Assembly: GCF_013283645.1 (NCBI RefSeq)
Contig: NZ_JABEKV010000001.1
Coordinates: 694,699 to 758,698, forward strand
Direction: 5' to 3'
Origin: Sinorhizobium psoraleae
GTDB taxonomy: Bacteria; Pseudomonadota; Alphaproteobacteria; Rhizobiales; Rhizobiaceae
Length of the DNA stretch: 64,000 nt
Shown here: positions 26,732 to 36,115 of the stretch, one piece after another
Layout: every line of letters starts with the position of its first letter
How positions within the stretch are numbered: the stretch's first letter is position 1
Translations under genes and position numbers: made by a program
The notes under the pieces: generated by a model
Told to the model about the DNA's origin: nothing
What the model saw: only the letters and a program-made list of their open reading frames with translations
The model's database searches: none

Positions 26732-27701
26732 TTTCCTCGAATTGGCCGGCCACCATGTCTGCGTCCTCGAACGCGGGCAGGAACGCCAAAATCGCGGCCA
26801 TCGCCTGCGCGCGGTAACGGTCGGCCTCGTGAAGAAGCTCGTGACGCGCGCCATCGATCGGAATCATGTGCCCGGCGCGGAAGTTGCGTGCCAGGACTTC
26901 GACGGCAAGATGCGGCACGAGGCGGTCGGCAGTCGGGGCGAGGATTATGGTCGGCACGATGACCCGCGTCAGATGTTCGCGGCGCAGGACGCGCCGTATT
27001 GCCTGGAAGGTCTCCCGCAGCCATCGGGCCGTTGGCGGCCCCAGACGCAATTGAGGGCAGGCATCGGTGAGCGCCTGGTTGCGCGCATAGCGATTTGGGT
27101 CGGCCGTCAATACGTTGTTCGTGAAGGGGCGGTTACCCTTGTCGCGATGGAGCGGCAACGTTCCAAGTCCGATCCAGTCCATTATCGTGGCGATCGAAAA
27201 GATGCTCCGCTGGCCAAGGGCCTGGCCGCTGAGGCCGACAAAGGGGGCGAGCAGCACCATGCGGTCGATCCGGCTCGCGAGCATCGGCGCGAGCGACAGG
27301 GCCACCAGCGCGCCCATTGAATGGGCAACGATGGAGAAGGGCAGGCGCGTGTCTGGCAGAACGATCTGCTCGAGGAAGATCATGAGATCGCGCTCGTAGT
27401 CGGCGAAATGCTCGACGTGACCGCGACCGGGCTGCCGCAGCAACCGCTCGGAGCCGCCCTGGCCGCGCCAATCGAAGGTGGCGACCCAAAAACCGGCCGC
27501 GTTGAGTTCGCCGATCGTTTCGAAATATTTCTCGATCGCCTCGTTGCGGCCCTGCAGCAGCACGACCGTGCCGCGGGCGACCGAGGCTTCCGTCTTGAAG
27601 ACCGCATAGCGGATCTTGCGGTTGCCGACCCCATCGAAAAAGCCTGTCGCGTGTTTACCCGGTATCGGGTTGTCCGGCGTCGAATAGAGGATCGTTGTCA
27701 T
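26712..27701 (-). CDS. Alpha/beta hydrolase, lysophospholipase-like
   Basis: A 329-residue serine hydrolase of the Hydrolase_4/monoglyceride lipase type. Oxyanion region VVLLQGRNEAIEKY, FDWRGQGGSERL, the nucleophile elbow SIVAHSMGALVAL (serine near residue 120) and the late Asp (PTADRLVP) and His (DGARHELLHE) complete the triad. No signal peptide, so cytoplasmic or membrane-associated; a role in lysophospholipid or monoglyceride turnover is inferred. ATG 27701 lacks a clear ribosome site; a TTG eight codons upstream is the alternative. A terminator-like hairpin lies in its likely leader. Confidence 0.87.
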   Translation of the reverse strand: MTTILYSTPDNPIPGKHATGFFDGVGNRKIRYAVFKTEASVARGTVVLLQGRNEAIEKYFETIGELNAAGFWVATFDWRGQGGSERLLRQPGRGHVEHFADYERDLMIFLEQIVLPDTRLPFSIVAHSMGALVALSLAPMLASRIDRMVLLAPFVGLSGQALGQRSIFSIATIMDWIGLGTLPLHRDKGNRPFTNNVLTADPNRYARNQALTDACPQLRLGPPTARWLRETFQAIRRVLRREHLTRVIVPTIILAPTADRLVPHLAVEVLARNFRAGHMIPIDGARHELLHEADRYRAQAMAAILAFLPAFEDADMVAGQFEESLIPTA

Positions 27702-27831
27702 GAAAAGCGACGGCCCGAGATGCAAAACACGTTGAACGAGTTGACGCGAAAAGAGGGAGGATGGGAAGCTTTCCGCTCACCGCCCGCGTCTTGTTTCTCA
27801 GGGATAGGCGGTGGCCTCAAGCGCGTCAAAG

Positions 27832-27882
27832 AAAAAAGGCCGGAAACGGTGGGTGAAATCCGGACGATCACCGTTTCCGGCC
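27832..27882 (-). terminator. Intrinsic terminator without an obvious gene
   Basis: Perfect 14-bp arms (27838-27851 and 27869-27882) enclose a 17-base loop, followed on the minus strand by six T. The only minus-strand gene nearby starts downstream, at 27701, so the structure would stop its transcript before translation or end a separate small RNA. Confidence 0.75.
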
Positions 27883-28030
27883 GCTGAAGCAGAAGGGACA
27901 TGTCGCTCCAGCGCCGGGATTTTGTTCCCAGTGTCCTTGTTTTAACCCGCCTCGGCTGAACGGGGACCGAACCGGTTATTCATGCTCCGTTCACCAAATG
28001 CCGGTCCGAAAAAATCCGCACAAAAATTCC

Positions 28031-28060
28031 CTTGAACTGGTGCAGACGCATTCCCATGTC
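28031..28060 (+). promoter_or_regulatory. Sigma-32 (RpoH) type promoter of hsp20 gene
   Basis: CTTGAA at 28031-28036 and CCCATGT at 28053-28059 with a 16-base spacer fit the heat-shock promoter consensus. The predicted start near 28066 gives a leader of about 96 bases. Confidence 0.75.
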
Positions 28061-28065
28061 TTGGT

Positions 28066-28164
28066 CACGGACGCCGATGATGGGTCCGTTCACCGGTCGA
28101 GCCGCAGCCTTATGGGGTGGCAGACCAGATATCGCAAATCGTTGCTCTTAAGGAGGACACCATG
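28066..28164 (+). promoter_or_regulatory. ROSE-like RNA thermometer in hsp20 leader
   Basis: The hallmark of ROSE elements, TTGCT (28142-28146) placed just before the ribosome-binding site AAGGAGG (28150-28156), is present at the end of a roughly 96-base leader before ATG 28162. Base pairing between the two would hide the site at normal temperature and melt on heat shock. ROSE elements are well established in rhizobial small heat-shock genes. Confidence 0.75.
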
Positions 28165-28623
28165 CGTCACTTCGATTTCTCCCCCCTCTATCGTTCCACC
28201 GTTGGCTTCGATCGCCTGTTCACCATGCTTGACAGCCTTGGTCAGCCCGATCAGTCGCAGACGTATCCGCCCTACAACATCGAACGCACGGGCGAAAATG
28301 CCTATCGCATTACCATGGCCGTTGCCGGCTTCGACGAGAGCGAGCTGTCGGTCGAAGCGCGTGAACACACGCTGACGATCAAGGGCGAAAAGAGCGAAGA
28401 CAAGGGCGAGGAGAGCCAGTTTCTCCATCGCGGCATTGCCAAGCGCGCATTCGAGCGCCGCTTCCAGCTTGCCGACCATGTCGAGATCAAGTCCGCTTCG
28501 CTGAAAAACGGCCTGCTTCACATCGATCTCGTTCGCGAGATTCCGGAGGCAGCCAAGCCGCGTCGCATCGAGATCTCCTCGGTTGCTTCGCAGCCGAAGC
28601 AGATCGAGGCTCAGAACCTCTAA
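28162..28623 (+). CDS. ibpA: Small heat-shock protein Hsp20/IbpA
   Basis: A 153-residue ATP-independent holdase. The alpha-crystallin domain spans about residues 35-130 (YNIERTGENAYRITMAVAGF to ENGL-like LKNGLLHIDLVREIP), ahead of a C-terminal extension in which KPRRIEI supplies the I-x-I-like oligomer contact. ATG 28162 is set by AGGAGG. Control by a sigma-32-type promoter and a ROSE-like leader is visible in the sequence; a strong terminator follows. Confidence 0.95.
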   Translation: MRHFDFSPLYRSTVGFDRLFTMLDSLGQPDQSQTYPPYNIERTGENAYRITMAVAGFDESELSVEAREHTLTIKGEKSEDKGEESQFLHRGIAKRAFERRFQLADHVEIKSASLKNGLLHIDLVREIPEAAKPRRIEISSVASQPKQIEAQNL

Positions 28624-28646
28624 TCTGGTCTAACGATCGAAATTCG

Positions 28647-28682
28647 AAAAAGACGGCGTCCCTCGGGGGCGCCGTCTTTTTT
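28647..28682 (+). terminator. Terminator after ibpA
   Basis: A GC-rich stem (AAAGACGGC 28649-28657 with GCCGTCTTT 28671-28679, plus inner pairs) followed by TTTTTT. Confidence 0.9.
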
Positions 28683-28720
28683 GCAAAAGGTGCCATCGAT
28701 CTCTCCACCCCTCAGATGAT

Positions 28721-29347
28721 CTAGTCGGCCGCGACAATGCGGCAGGCGCGGAAACCAAAGACTCTGCCCATCTTTGCCGCCCGCAGGGCCTGCGTAAGCC
28801 GGTCGCTCAGAAAGAATATGCGGTTCAAGGGAGGGCTCACCCACAGATCGGGGCCCACGAGTGCGGCCGGACTGACGGCCACATCGTCGTCATGAAGATT
28901 TGGCGGCATGCTCAAAGTGCCGTCACCGAATTCGATGACCCTTGGTGAGTGACTGAGCAGAAAGGCATCCTTGCGCTCGCCGATATTGAGACAAAAATAT
29001 TCGCCCTCTACGGGCGTCGTCCGGTCATGCTGGAAAAGCTTGATCGGATAGAGCGAGGAATGGCCGAGATCGAATTGCCGCAGCACATCTACACAGGCCG
29101 CCGAGACCACTACCGCGCCTGCGGCAAGCACGAGATCGGCCTGCTTCTTTTCCTTTTTGTCAGGATACTTGGCGAAGATCTCCTTTGGAAAATGCTCGGC
29201 CGACATCCGTTCGCCGGCTTCATTCAATTCGGCCATTTGGCCCAGGCCCATCCCGGTCGGCAATGGATCGGCGGTAAATGCCGTGATACGTGTTGAATCC
29301 ATGAAGGCGCGGCTGGCCCAGACCTGTGCGCCCTTAGATTGTGTCAT
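28721..29347 (-). CDS. Imm11/DUF1629 family protein
   Basis: A 208-residue cytoplasmic protein resembling the DUF1629 (Imm11) family: an N-terminal part with MAELNEAGERMSAEHFPKEI, a central DVLRQFDLGHSSLYPIKLFQ and a C-terminal NRIFFLSDRLTQALRAAKMG. Imm11 proteins are predicted immunity factors for polymorphic toxins, but many occur alone. No toxin gene is next to it. The start is uncertain: AGGAG lies 12 bases before 29347, an ATG at 29380 lacks a site, and the frame stays open to 29539. Confidence 0.72.
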   Translation of the reverse strand: MTQSKGAQVWASRAFMDSTRITAFTADPLPTGMGLGQMAELNEAGERMSAEHFPKEIFAKYPDKKEKKQADLVLAAGAVVVSAACVDVLRQFDLGHSSLYPIKLFQHDRTTPVEGEYFCLNIGERKDAFLLSHSPRVIEFGDGTLSMPPNLHDDDVAVSPAALVGPDLWVSPPLNRIFFLSDRLTQALRAAKMGRVFGFRACRIVAAD

Positions 29348-29603
29348 AGCGGCTGTAATCTCCTGCAATTCAGTTCGCATGCGCACAGGAACCCGGTCTG
29401 GCGGAGGCGGTAAGCGATCGGATATCGCTAGCGCCCCCCGTGAGACCGCGATCGAGACCGGCGTCAGGGCAACGGTGCATGTGGCTCGCTGACTTGTCAC
29501 AACGCTAAAGCATAGATGGAAACGGGAGGCCTGTGGCACGACCTACCGGTGATTGCGTAGGGCTACAATCACATGCCGTTTCAGATTTCGCAATTCCGCC
29601 CTG

Positions 29604-30650
29604 TCAGCAAGCTTCGACGAAGCGTTCGACATCTTCCGATCGTGTGGCAAAGCTTGTGACAAGCCGGTAAAGCCCCTCGTCTCCGGCTACGCTGTCTGCC
29701 AAGTGATCCGGCACATGCCAGTCGTAGAAGACTGCACCCTGTTGCTGCAGCTTCGACGCCACGTCCTGCTTCAAGATCACGAAGACCTCATTTGCCTCTG
29801 GCGACCAGGCAAGCCGGCTCCTGGCCGAGGCAGAAATTCCATTAGCAAGACGCGCCGCCATTGCGTTCGCATGGTGAGCAAGATTGAGCCACAGATCGCC
29901 CGAGAAGTAAGCGTCGAACTGCGCGGCGATGAAGCGGGACTTCGAAAAGAGTTGGGCGGCACGCTTGCGCAGGAAATGCATTTCCTGCGCCTTCGAGAGG
30001 TCGAACAGGATCAGCGCTTCGGCACACCAGCAGCCGTTCTTGGTGCCGCCGAACGACAGGAGGTCGATGCCGCGCTTCCAGGTCATTTCCGCCGGCGTCG
30101 TGCCGAGGCTGACGAGCGCGTTGGCAAAACGCGCACCATCCATGTGCAACGGAAGCTTATGCGATTTCGCGACAGCAGTAATGGCATCGATTTCCGCTAG
30201 CGAATATACCGTGCCGCTTTCCGTCGCCTGGGTGAGGGTCACTGCCATCGGCCGGCCGCCATGGATGAATTCCGCGGGGAAGCGACGGATCTCGGCTTCG
30301 AGCTTTGACGTATTCATCTTGCCGCTTGCGCCATCGACCGGGCAAAGCCTTGCCCCGTGAGAGAAGAACTCCGGCGCACCGCACTCGTCGACGTTGACAT
30401 GCGCCTCTCGATGGCAAAAGACCACGCCGCCCGCCCGATTGACGCTGGACAGCGCCAGCGAATTCGCGGCGGTGCCGGTGCCGACGAAGAACACCGCCAC
30501 GTCCTTTTCGAAAATTTCGGAGAACTTCTTTTCCACCTTCCGGTCGAGTTCGCTCGTGCCGTAGGCGGAGGCGTAGCCGCTCGCATGAGCCACCAGGCTT
30601 TCGGCGATTGCCGGATGGGCGCCAGCCCAGTTGTCGGAAGAAAAGATCAT
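29604..30650 (-). CDS. ltaE: Low-specificity L-threonine aldolase
   Basis: A 348-residue PLP enzyme (beta-eliminating lyase fold) cleaving threonine or allo-threonine to glycine and acetaldehyde. It begins MIFSSDNWAGAHPAI; FVGTGTAANSLAL binds the cofactor phosphate, LHMDGARFANALVSL carries the PLP-contacting Asp and Arg, and SFGGTKNGCWCAEAL contains the Schiff-base lysine. It is divergent from gltB across a 644-base gap. Confidence 0.92.
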   Translation of the reverse strand: MIFSSDNWAGAHPAIAESLVAHASGYASAYGTSELDRKVEKKFSEIFEKDVAVFFVGTGTAANSLALSSVNRAGGVVFCHREAHVNVDECGAPEFFSHGARLCPVDGASGKMNTSKLEAEIRRFPAEFIHGGRPMAVTLTQATESGTVYSLAEIDAITAVAKSHKLPLHMDGARFANALVSLGTTPAEMTWKRGIDLLSFGGTKNGCWCAEALILFDLSKAQEMHFLRKRAAQLFSKSRFIAAQFDAYFSGDLWLNLAHHANAMAARLANGISASARSRLAWSPEANEVFVILKQDVASKLQQQGAVFYDWHVPDHLADSVAGDEGLYRLVTSFATRSEDVERFVEAC

Positions 30651-31294
30651 CTGAAGTCACCCTGTTCCTGCGGCGCCGCTGAAACCAGTCGCGCAAGATC
30701 GCCGCGATATTTTGAGTTTTCCGCGCGATTGCGTCCTTAAACCGGAATCATACAGGAGCCACGCCGGCCGTTTCGGCGAGACCATAGCCGACTTCCACGG
30801 ACGATCAATGCGCCTCCTGACCGGGTGTGCCAACACAAGACCAGTTTGAAACCAAAGTGAAGAAATCCCCGGGTGATTGTAATTTAATTTCAAAAGCGCG
30901 AAATTTCCGGCAATCTTCGGCAAATTCTCTTCCAATATTTGCTCATATGCCCCTTGCGAAGGGGGGCGCTTTCTGGCATAGAGCGCATGAAATAGGACAG
31001 GTTTGCTGTCCTATTTCGGTCTAGGGCCGGAACAATCGCCGGAAGTGCCGCAGAATGCGGCATTCGGCGTGTAGCGCAAGGGGTTTCCGCCGGGTTTCAT
31101 CCGGTTGTTGACGCCTGGCATCACGATGGTCGCGGACATTCGTGCCTGGTGCAGCGCCGCGCTTCATTTGCGACCTGATCAGGATCATGCGACGATAATG
31201 CCCGGCTTTGCCGCAGCGCGAAAGCGCGGACGCGGCGAGGAATAGGCGGGCGGCGGTATGCCCGGAATCTCCGGGTCCAATAGGAGGGAAGACG
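30651..31294. other. Long intergenic region upstream of gltB
   Basis: A 644-base gap between the divergent ltaE and gltB genes. Apart from the hairpin at 30990-31016 I see no gene. The stretch 30850-30960 is AT-richer than its surroundings and probably holds promoters. The length would suit a regulated gltB leader or a small RNA. Confidence 0.5.
30990..31016 (+). promoter_or_regulatory. Perfect 10-bp hairpin in gltB leader region
   Basis: AAATAGGACA (30990-30999), loop GGTTTGC, TGTCCTATTT (31007-31016). The stem is perfect and is not followed by a T run, so it resembles a regulatory RNA stem or an operator more than a terminator. It lies 279 bases before the gltB start. Confidence 0.6.
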
Positions 31295-34200
31295 ATGACG
31301 GATCATTCGCCATCACAGCAATCAGGGCTCCACCTCGCACACGCTGCGACGGTTGCGAAAACGCCCGCATTCCCATCCGGATTGCCGCGAAAACAGGGAC
31401 TTTACGATCCGCGAAACGAGCATGATGCCTGCGGAGTCGGTTTCGTCGCTCACATGAAGGGCCAGAAGTCGCATCAGATCGTGCGCGACGGCCTTTTCAT
31501 GCTAGAAAACCTGACCCACCGCGGCGCGGTCGGCGCTGACCCGCTGATGGGCGACGGCGCAGGTATCCTCGTTCAGATTCCCGACCGCTTCTTCCGCGAG
31601 GAAATGGCGAAGCAGGGTGTCACTCTGCCGAAGGCCGGCGAATATGCCGTCGGCTATCTCTTCATGCCGCGCGACGAAAAGCTGATCGCCCATTTCAAGG
31701 ACGTAATCAGCGAAGTCGTCGCCGAGGAGGGCCAGCACCTGCTCGGTTTCCGCGACGTGCCGGTCGACAATTCATCGCTTTCGAAGGCGCCGGACATCGC
31801 CGCAACCGAGCCGCACCACGTGCAGGTCTTCATCGGTGCCGGCCGCGACGCCGCGACCAACGCGGAATTCGAGCGCCGGCTGTTCACGCTGCGCAAGGTG
31901 ATCTCCAACCGCATCTATGCGGAGGCGGACGGCGGCGATCTCGGCTTCTACGTCGTATCGCTGTCGACTTCGACCGTGGTCTACAAGGGCATGTTCCTCG
32001 CCTACCAGGTCGGCGCCTACTACAAGGATCTCTCCGACGAGCGCTTCCAGTCGGCGGTGGCGCTGGTACACCAGCGGTTCTCGACGAACACTTTCCCGTC
32101 CTGGAAGCTCGCGCATCCCTATCGCATGGTCGCGCACAACGGCGAGATCAACACGCTGCGCGGCAACGTCAACTGGATGGCGGCGCGGCAGGCTTCCGTC
32201 TCCTCGCCGCTCTTCGGTGACGACATCTCCAAGCTTTGGCCGATTTCCTACGAAGGTCAGTCGGATACGGCGTGCTTCGACAACGCGCTCGAATTTCTCG
32301 TGCAGGGGGGCTACTCGCTCGCGCATGCGGTGATGATGCTGATCCCCGAAGCCTGGGCCGGCAACCAGTTGATGTCGCCGGAACGAAAGGCGTTCTATGA
32401 GTACCATGCAGCGCTGATGGAGCCGTGGGACGGCCCTGCGGCCGTTGCCTTCACCGATGGTCGCCAGATCGGCGCCACGCTCGACCGCAACGGCCTACGT
32501 CCGGCGCGCTACATCGTCACCAGCGACGACCGCGTCATCATGGCGTCGGAGGCCGGCGTGCTGCCGGTCGCCGAAGACAAGATCGTCAGGAAGTGGCGGC
32601 TGCAGCCCGGCAAGATGCTGCTGATCGACATGGAAGAGGGCCGTATCATCTCCGACGAGGAGGTGAAGTCGACGCTCGCCAACAAGCATCCCTACCGCAA
32701 GTGGCTCAATGACACGCAATTGATCCTTGAGGATCTGAAGCCGGTCGAGCCGCGGGCGCTTCGCCGCGACGTGTCGCTGATCGACCGCCAGCAGGCCTTT
32801 GGTTATTCGCTGGAAGACACCAAGATCCTGATGTCGCCGATGGCGACGACCGGGCAGGAAGCGATCGGCTCGATGGGCACCGACACGCCGATCTCGGCCA
32901 TGTCGAACAAGGCCAAGCTGCTTTACACCTATTTCAAGCAGAACTTCGCGCAGGTCACCAACCCCCCGATCGATCCGATCCGCGAGGAACTGGTGATGAG
33001 CCTCGTCTCGTTCATCGGCCCGCGCCCGAACATCCTCGACCACGAAGGCATGGCGCATGCCAAGCGGCTCGAGGTTCGCCAGCCGATCCTCACCAATGGC
33101 GATCTCGAAAAGATCCGCTCGATCGGCCATACGGAAGATCGGTTCGACACCAAGACGCTCGACTTCACCTATGACATTTCGCGCGGTGCGGAAGGGATGC
33201 CGGAAATGCTCGATCGTCTCTGCGAGCGGGCGGAAGCGGCGGTCAAGGGCGGCTACAACATCATCGTGCTCTCCGACCGCCAGGTTGGCCCGGATCGTGT
33301 TGCGATTCCGGCGCTGCTTGCGACGGCGGCCGTGCACCATCACCTGATCCGCAAGGGCCTGCGGACCTCGGTCGGCATCGTGCTCGAATCGGGCGAGCCG
33401 CGCGAGGTGCATCATTTCTGCCTGCTCGCCGGCTACGGCGCGGAGGCGATCAACCCCTATCTCGCCTTCGATACGCTGGTGGACATGCACAAGCGCGGCG
33501 AGTTCCCGAAGGAAGTCGACGCCAACGAGGTTGTCAACCGCTACATCAAGGCGGTCGGCAAAGGCATCCTCAAGGTCATGTCGAAGATGGGCATTTCGAC
33601 CTATCAGTCCTATTGCGGCGCCCAGATCTTTGACGCCGTCGGTCTGTCGTCGAAGCTCGTCGACCAGTATTTCTTCGGCACGGCGACGACGATCGAAGGC
33701 ATCGGTCTCGAGGAGATCGCGGCCGAAACGGTCGCCCGCCACAAGGCCGCCTTCGGGGCCGATCCGGTGCTCGCCAACACCCTCGATATCGGTGGCGAAT
33801 ATGCCTATCGCATGCGCGGCGAGAGCCACGCCTGGACGCCAGATGCCATTGCCTCGCTCCAGCACGCGGTGCGCGGCAATGCCGAGGACCGCTATCGCGA
33901 ATTTGCCGAAATGGTGAATGCGTCGTCGCTGCGCATGAACACGATCCGCGGCCTCTTCACGATCAAGAGCGCCGAGGCCGTTGGCCGCAAGCCGATCCCG
34001 GTGGAGGAGGTCGAGCCGGCGGCGGATATCGTCAAGCGTTTCTCGACCGGGGCGATGTCCTTCGGTTCGATCAGCCGCGAGGCGCATACGACGCTGGCGA
34101 TCGCAATGAACCGCATAGGCGGCAAGTCGAACACCGGCGAAGGTGGCGAGGAAAGCGATCGCTATTTGCCGCGTCCCGACGGCTCGATGAATCCCGAGCG

Positions 34201-36016
34201 CTCGGCGATCAAGCAGATTGCGTCCGGCCGTTTCGGCGTCACCACCGAATATCTGGTCAATGCCGACGTGCTGCAGATCAAGGTGGCCCAGGGGGCGAAG
34301 CCCGGTGAGGGCGGGCAGCTGCCCGGCCACAAGGTGGATGCGACGGTTGCCAAAACCCGGCATTCGACCCCGGGCGTCGGTCTCATCTCGCCGCCGCCGC
34401 ACCATGACATCTATTCGATCGAGGATCTGGCGCAGCTGATCTACGATCTGAAAAACGTCAATCCGGAAGCGGACGTCTCGGTCAAGCTGGTGTCGGAAGT
34501 GGGCGTCGGTACGGTTGCAGCCGGCGTCGCCAAGGCGCGCGCCGACCACATCACGATCGCCGGCTTCGACGGCGGCACCGGCGCCTCGCCGCTGACCTCG
34601 CTGAAGCACGCGGGCAGCCCGTGGGAAATCGGCCTTGCCGAAACGCAGCAGACGCTGGTGCTGAACGGCCTGCGCTCGCGCGTCGCATTGCAGGTCGACG
34701 GCGGCCTGAAGACCGGCCGCGACGTCATCATCGGGGCGCTGCTTGGTGCCGACGAGTTTGGCTTCGCGACCGCGCCGCTGATCGCCGCCGGCTGCATCAT
34801 GATGCGCAAGTGCCACCTGAACACCTGTCCTGTCGGTGTCGCGACCCAGGATCCGGTCTTGCGGAAGCGCTTCAAGGGCACGCCGGAACACGTCATCAAC
34901 TACTTCTTCTTCGTTGCCGAGGAAGTGCGCGAAATTCTCGCCTCGCTTGGGGTGAAGAAGTTCGACGAGATCATCGGCGCTTCGGAACTGCTCGAGCGCG
35001 ACCGGATGATCGAACACTGGAAGGCCAAAGGTCTCGACTTCTCGAAGATCTTCCACAAGGTGGAGGCACCGAAGGAAGCGACCTATTGGACGGCGCGCCA
35101 GAACCACCCGATCGACGACATTCTCGATCGCAAGCTGATCGAAAAGGCGAGGAACGCGCTCGAAACCAAGGCGCCGGTCGCCTTCGAGACCGAGATCAAG
35201 AACGTCGACCGTTCGGCCGGCGCGATGCTTTCGGGTGCGCTTGCCAAGCGCTGGGGGCACAAGGGGTTGAAGGACGATACGATCAACGTGACGCTCAAAG
35301 GCACGGCGGGCCAATCGTTCGGCGCGTTCCTCGCTCGCGGCATTACCTTCGACCTGGTGGGCGACGGCAACGACTATGTCGGAAAAGGCCTTTCGGGCGG
35401 GCGCATCATCGTCCGGCCGCCGGAAGCCTCGAGGATCGTGCCGCATCAGTCGATCATTGTCGGCAACACCGTTCTTTACGGCGCGATCTCGGGTGAATGC
35501 TACTTCAACGGCGTCGCCGGCGAGCGCTTCGCGGTGCGTAACTCCGGTGCGATCGCGGTCGTCGAGGGCGTCGGCGATCACGGCTGCGAATACATGACCG
35601 GCGGCGTGGTCGTCGTCATCGGCGGAACGGGCCGCAACTTCGCGGCCGGCATGTCCGGCGGCGTCGCCTATGTTCTCGACGAGGAGGGCGATTTCGCCCG
35701 CCGCTGCAACATGGCGATGGTCGAGCTGCAGCCGGTGCCGGAGGAAGACGACATGCTGGAGAAGCTGCACCATCACGGCGGCGACCTGATGCACAAGGGC
35801 ATGGTCGATGTGTCGGGCGACATGACGCGCCATGACGAGGAGCGACTTTACCAGCTGATCTCGAACCATCTGCATTACACGGGCTCGCCCCGTGCCAAGG
35901 AGATCCTCGATGGCTGGGCGGATTACAGGCCGAAATTCCGCAAGGTCATGCCAGTCGAATACCGCCGCGCGCTCGAAGACATGGAGCGCATGAAGATGGC
36001 TGAAGCGGCCGAGTAA
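31295..36016 (+). CDS. gltB: Glutamate synthase (NADPH) large subunit
   Basis: A 1573-residue GOGAT alpha chain. A propeptide of about 45 residues ends before Cys46 ([10 protein letters not shown]), the N-terminal nucleophile of the glutaminase domain that releases ammonia. Central and FMN-binding synthase domains follow ([38 protein letters not shown]), then the 3Fe-4S cysteines in [12 protein letters not shown] and the C-terminal glutamine-rich-fold beta-helix ([23 protein letters not shown]). With GltD it makes two glutamates from glutamine and 2-oxoglutarate. ATG 31295 follows GGAGGG. Confidence 0.97.
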   Translation: MTDHSPSQQSGLHLAHAATVAKTPAFPSGLPRKQGLYDPRNEHDACGVGFVAHMKGQKSHQIVRDGLFMLENLTHRGAVGADPLMGDGAGILVQIPDRFFREEMAKQGVTLPKAGEYAVGYLFMPRDEKLIAHFKDVISEVVAEEGQHLLGFRDVPVDNSSLSKAPDIAATEPHHVQVFIGAGRDAATNAEFERRLFTLRKVISNRIYAEADGGDLGFYVVSLSTSTVVYKGMFLAYQVGAYYKDLSDERFQSAVALVHQRFSTNTFPSWKLAHPYRMVAHNGEINTLRGNVNWMAARQASVSSPLFGDDISKLWPISYEGQSDTACFDNALEFLVQGGYSLAHAVMMLIPEAWAGNQLMSPERKAFYEYHAALMEPWDGPAAVAFTDGRQIGATLDRNGLRPARYIVTSDDRVIMASEAGVLPVAEDKIVRKWRLQPGKMLLIDMEEGRIISDEEVKSTLANKHPYRKWLNDTQLILEDLKPVEPRALRRDVSLIDRQQAFGYSLEDTKILMSPMATTGQEAIGSMGTDTPISAMSNKAKLLYTYFKQNFAQVTNPPIDPIREELVMSLVSFIGPRPNILDHEGMAHAKRLEVRQPILTNGDLEKIRSIGHTEDRFDTKTLDFTYDISRGAEGMPEMLDRLCERAEAAVKGGYNIIVLSDRQVGPDRVAIPALLATAAVHHHLIRKGLRTSVGIVLESGEPREVHHFCLLAGYGAEAINPYLAFDTLVDMHKRGEFPKEVDANEVVNRYIKAVGKGILKVMSKMGISTYQSYCGAQIFDAVGLSSKLVDQYFFGTATTIEGIGLEEIAAETVARHKAAFGADPVLANTLDIGGEYAYRMRGESHAWTPDAIASLQHAVRGNAEDRYREFAEMVNASSLRMNTIRGLFTIKSAEAVGRKPIPVEEVEPAADIVKRFSTGAMSFGSISREAHTTLAIAMNRIGGKSNTGEGGEESDRYLPRPDGSMNPERSAIKQIASGRFGVTTEYLVNADVLQIKVAQGAKPGEGGQLPGHKVDATVAKTRHSTPGVGLISPPPHHDIYSIEDLAQLIYDLKNVNPEADVSVKLVSEVGVGTVAAGVAKARADHITIAGFDGGTGASPLTSLKHAGSPWEIGLAETQQTLVLNGLRSRVALQVDGGLKTGRDVIIGALLGADEFGFATAPLIAAGCIMMRKCHLNTCPVGVATQDPVLRKRFKGTPEHVINYFFFVAEEVREILASLGVKKFDEIIGASELLERDRMIEHWKAKGLDFSKIFHKVEAPKEATYWTARQNHPIDDILDRKLIEKARNALETKAPVAFETEIKNVDRSAGAMLSGALAKRWGHKGLKDDTINVTLKGTAGQSFGAFLARGITFDLVGDGNDYVGKGLSGGRIIVRPPEASRIVPHQSIIVGNTVLYGAISGECYFNGVAGERFAVRNSGAIAVVEGVGDHGCEYMTGGVVVVIGGTGRNFAAGMSGGVAYVLDEEGDFARRCNMAMVELQPVPEEDDMLEKLHHHGGDLMHKGMVDVSGDMTRHDEERLYQLISNHLHYTGSPRAKEILDGWADYRPKFRKVMPVEYRRALEDMERMKMAEAAE

Positions 36017-36115
36017 CCGGCCTCTGTGACAACGGTCCCCGGTCCGGCAGGATCCCGGGGGCACCTCGCGCGCTTGAACGCGCTTGTTCAGATTTGAAGG
36101 TATCAGGATCGTAAG

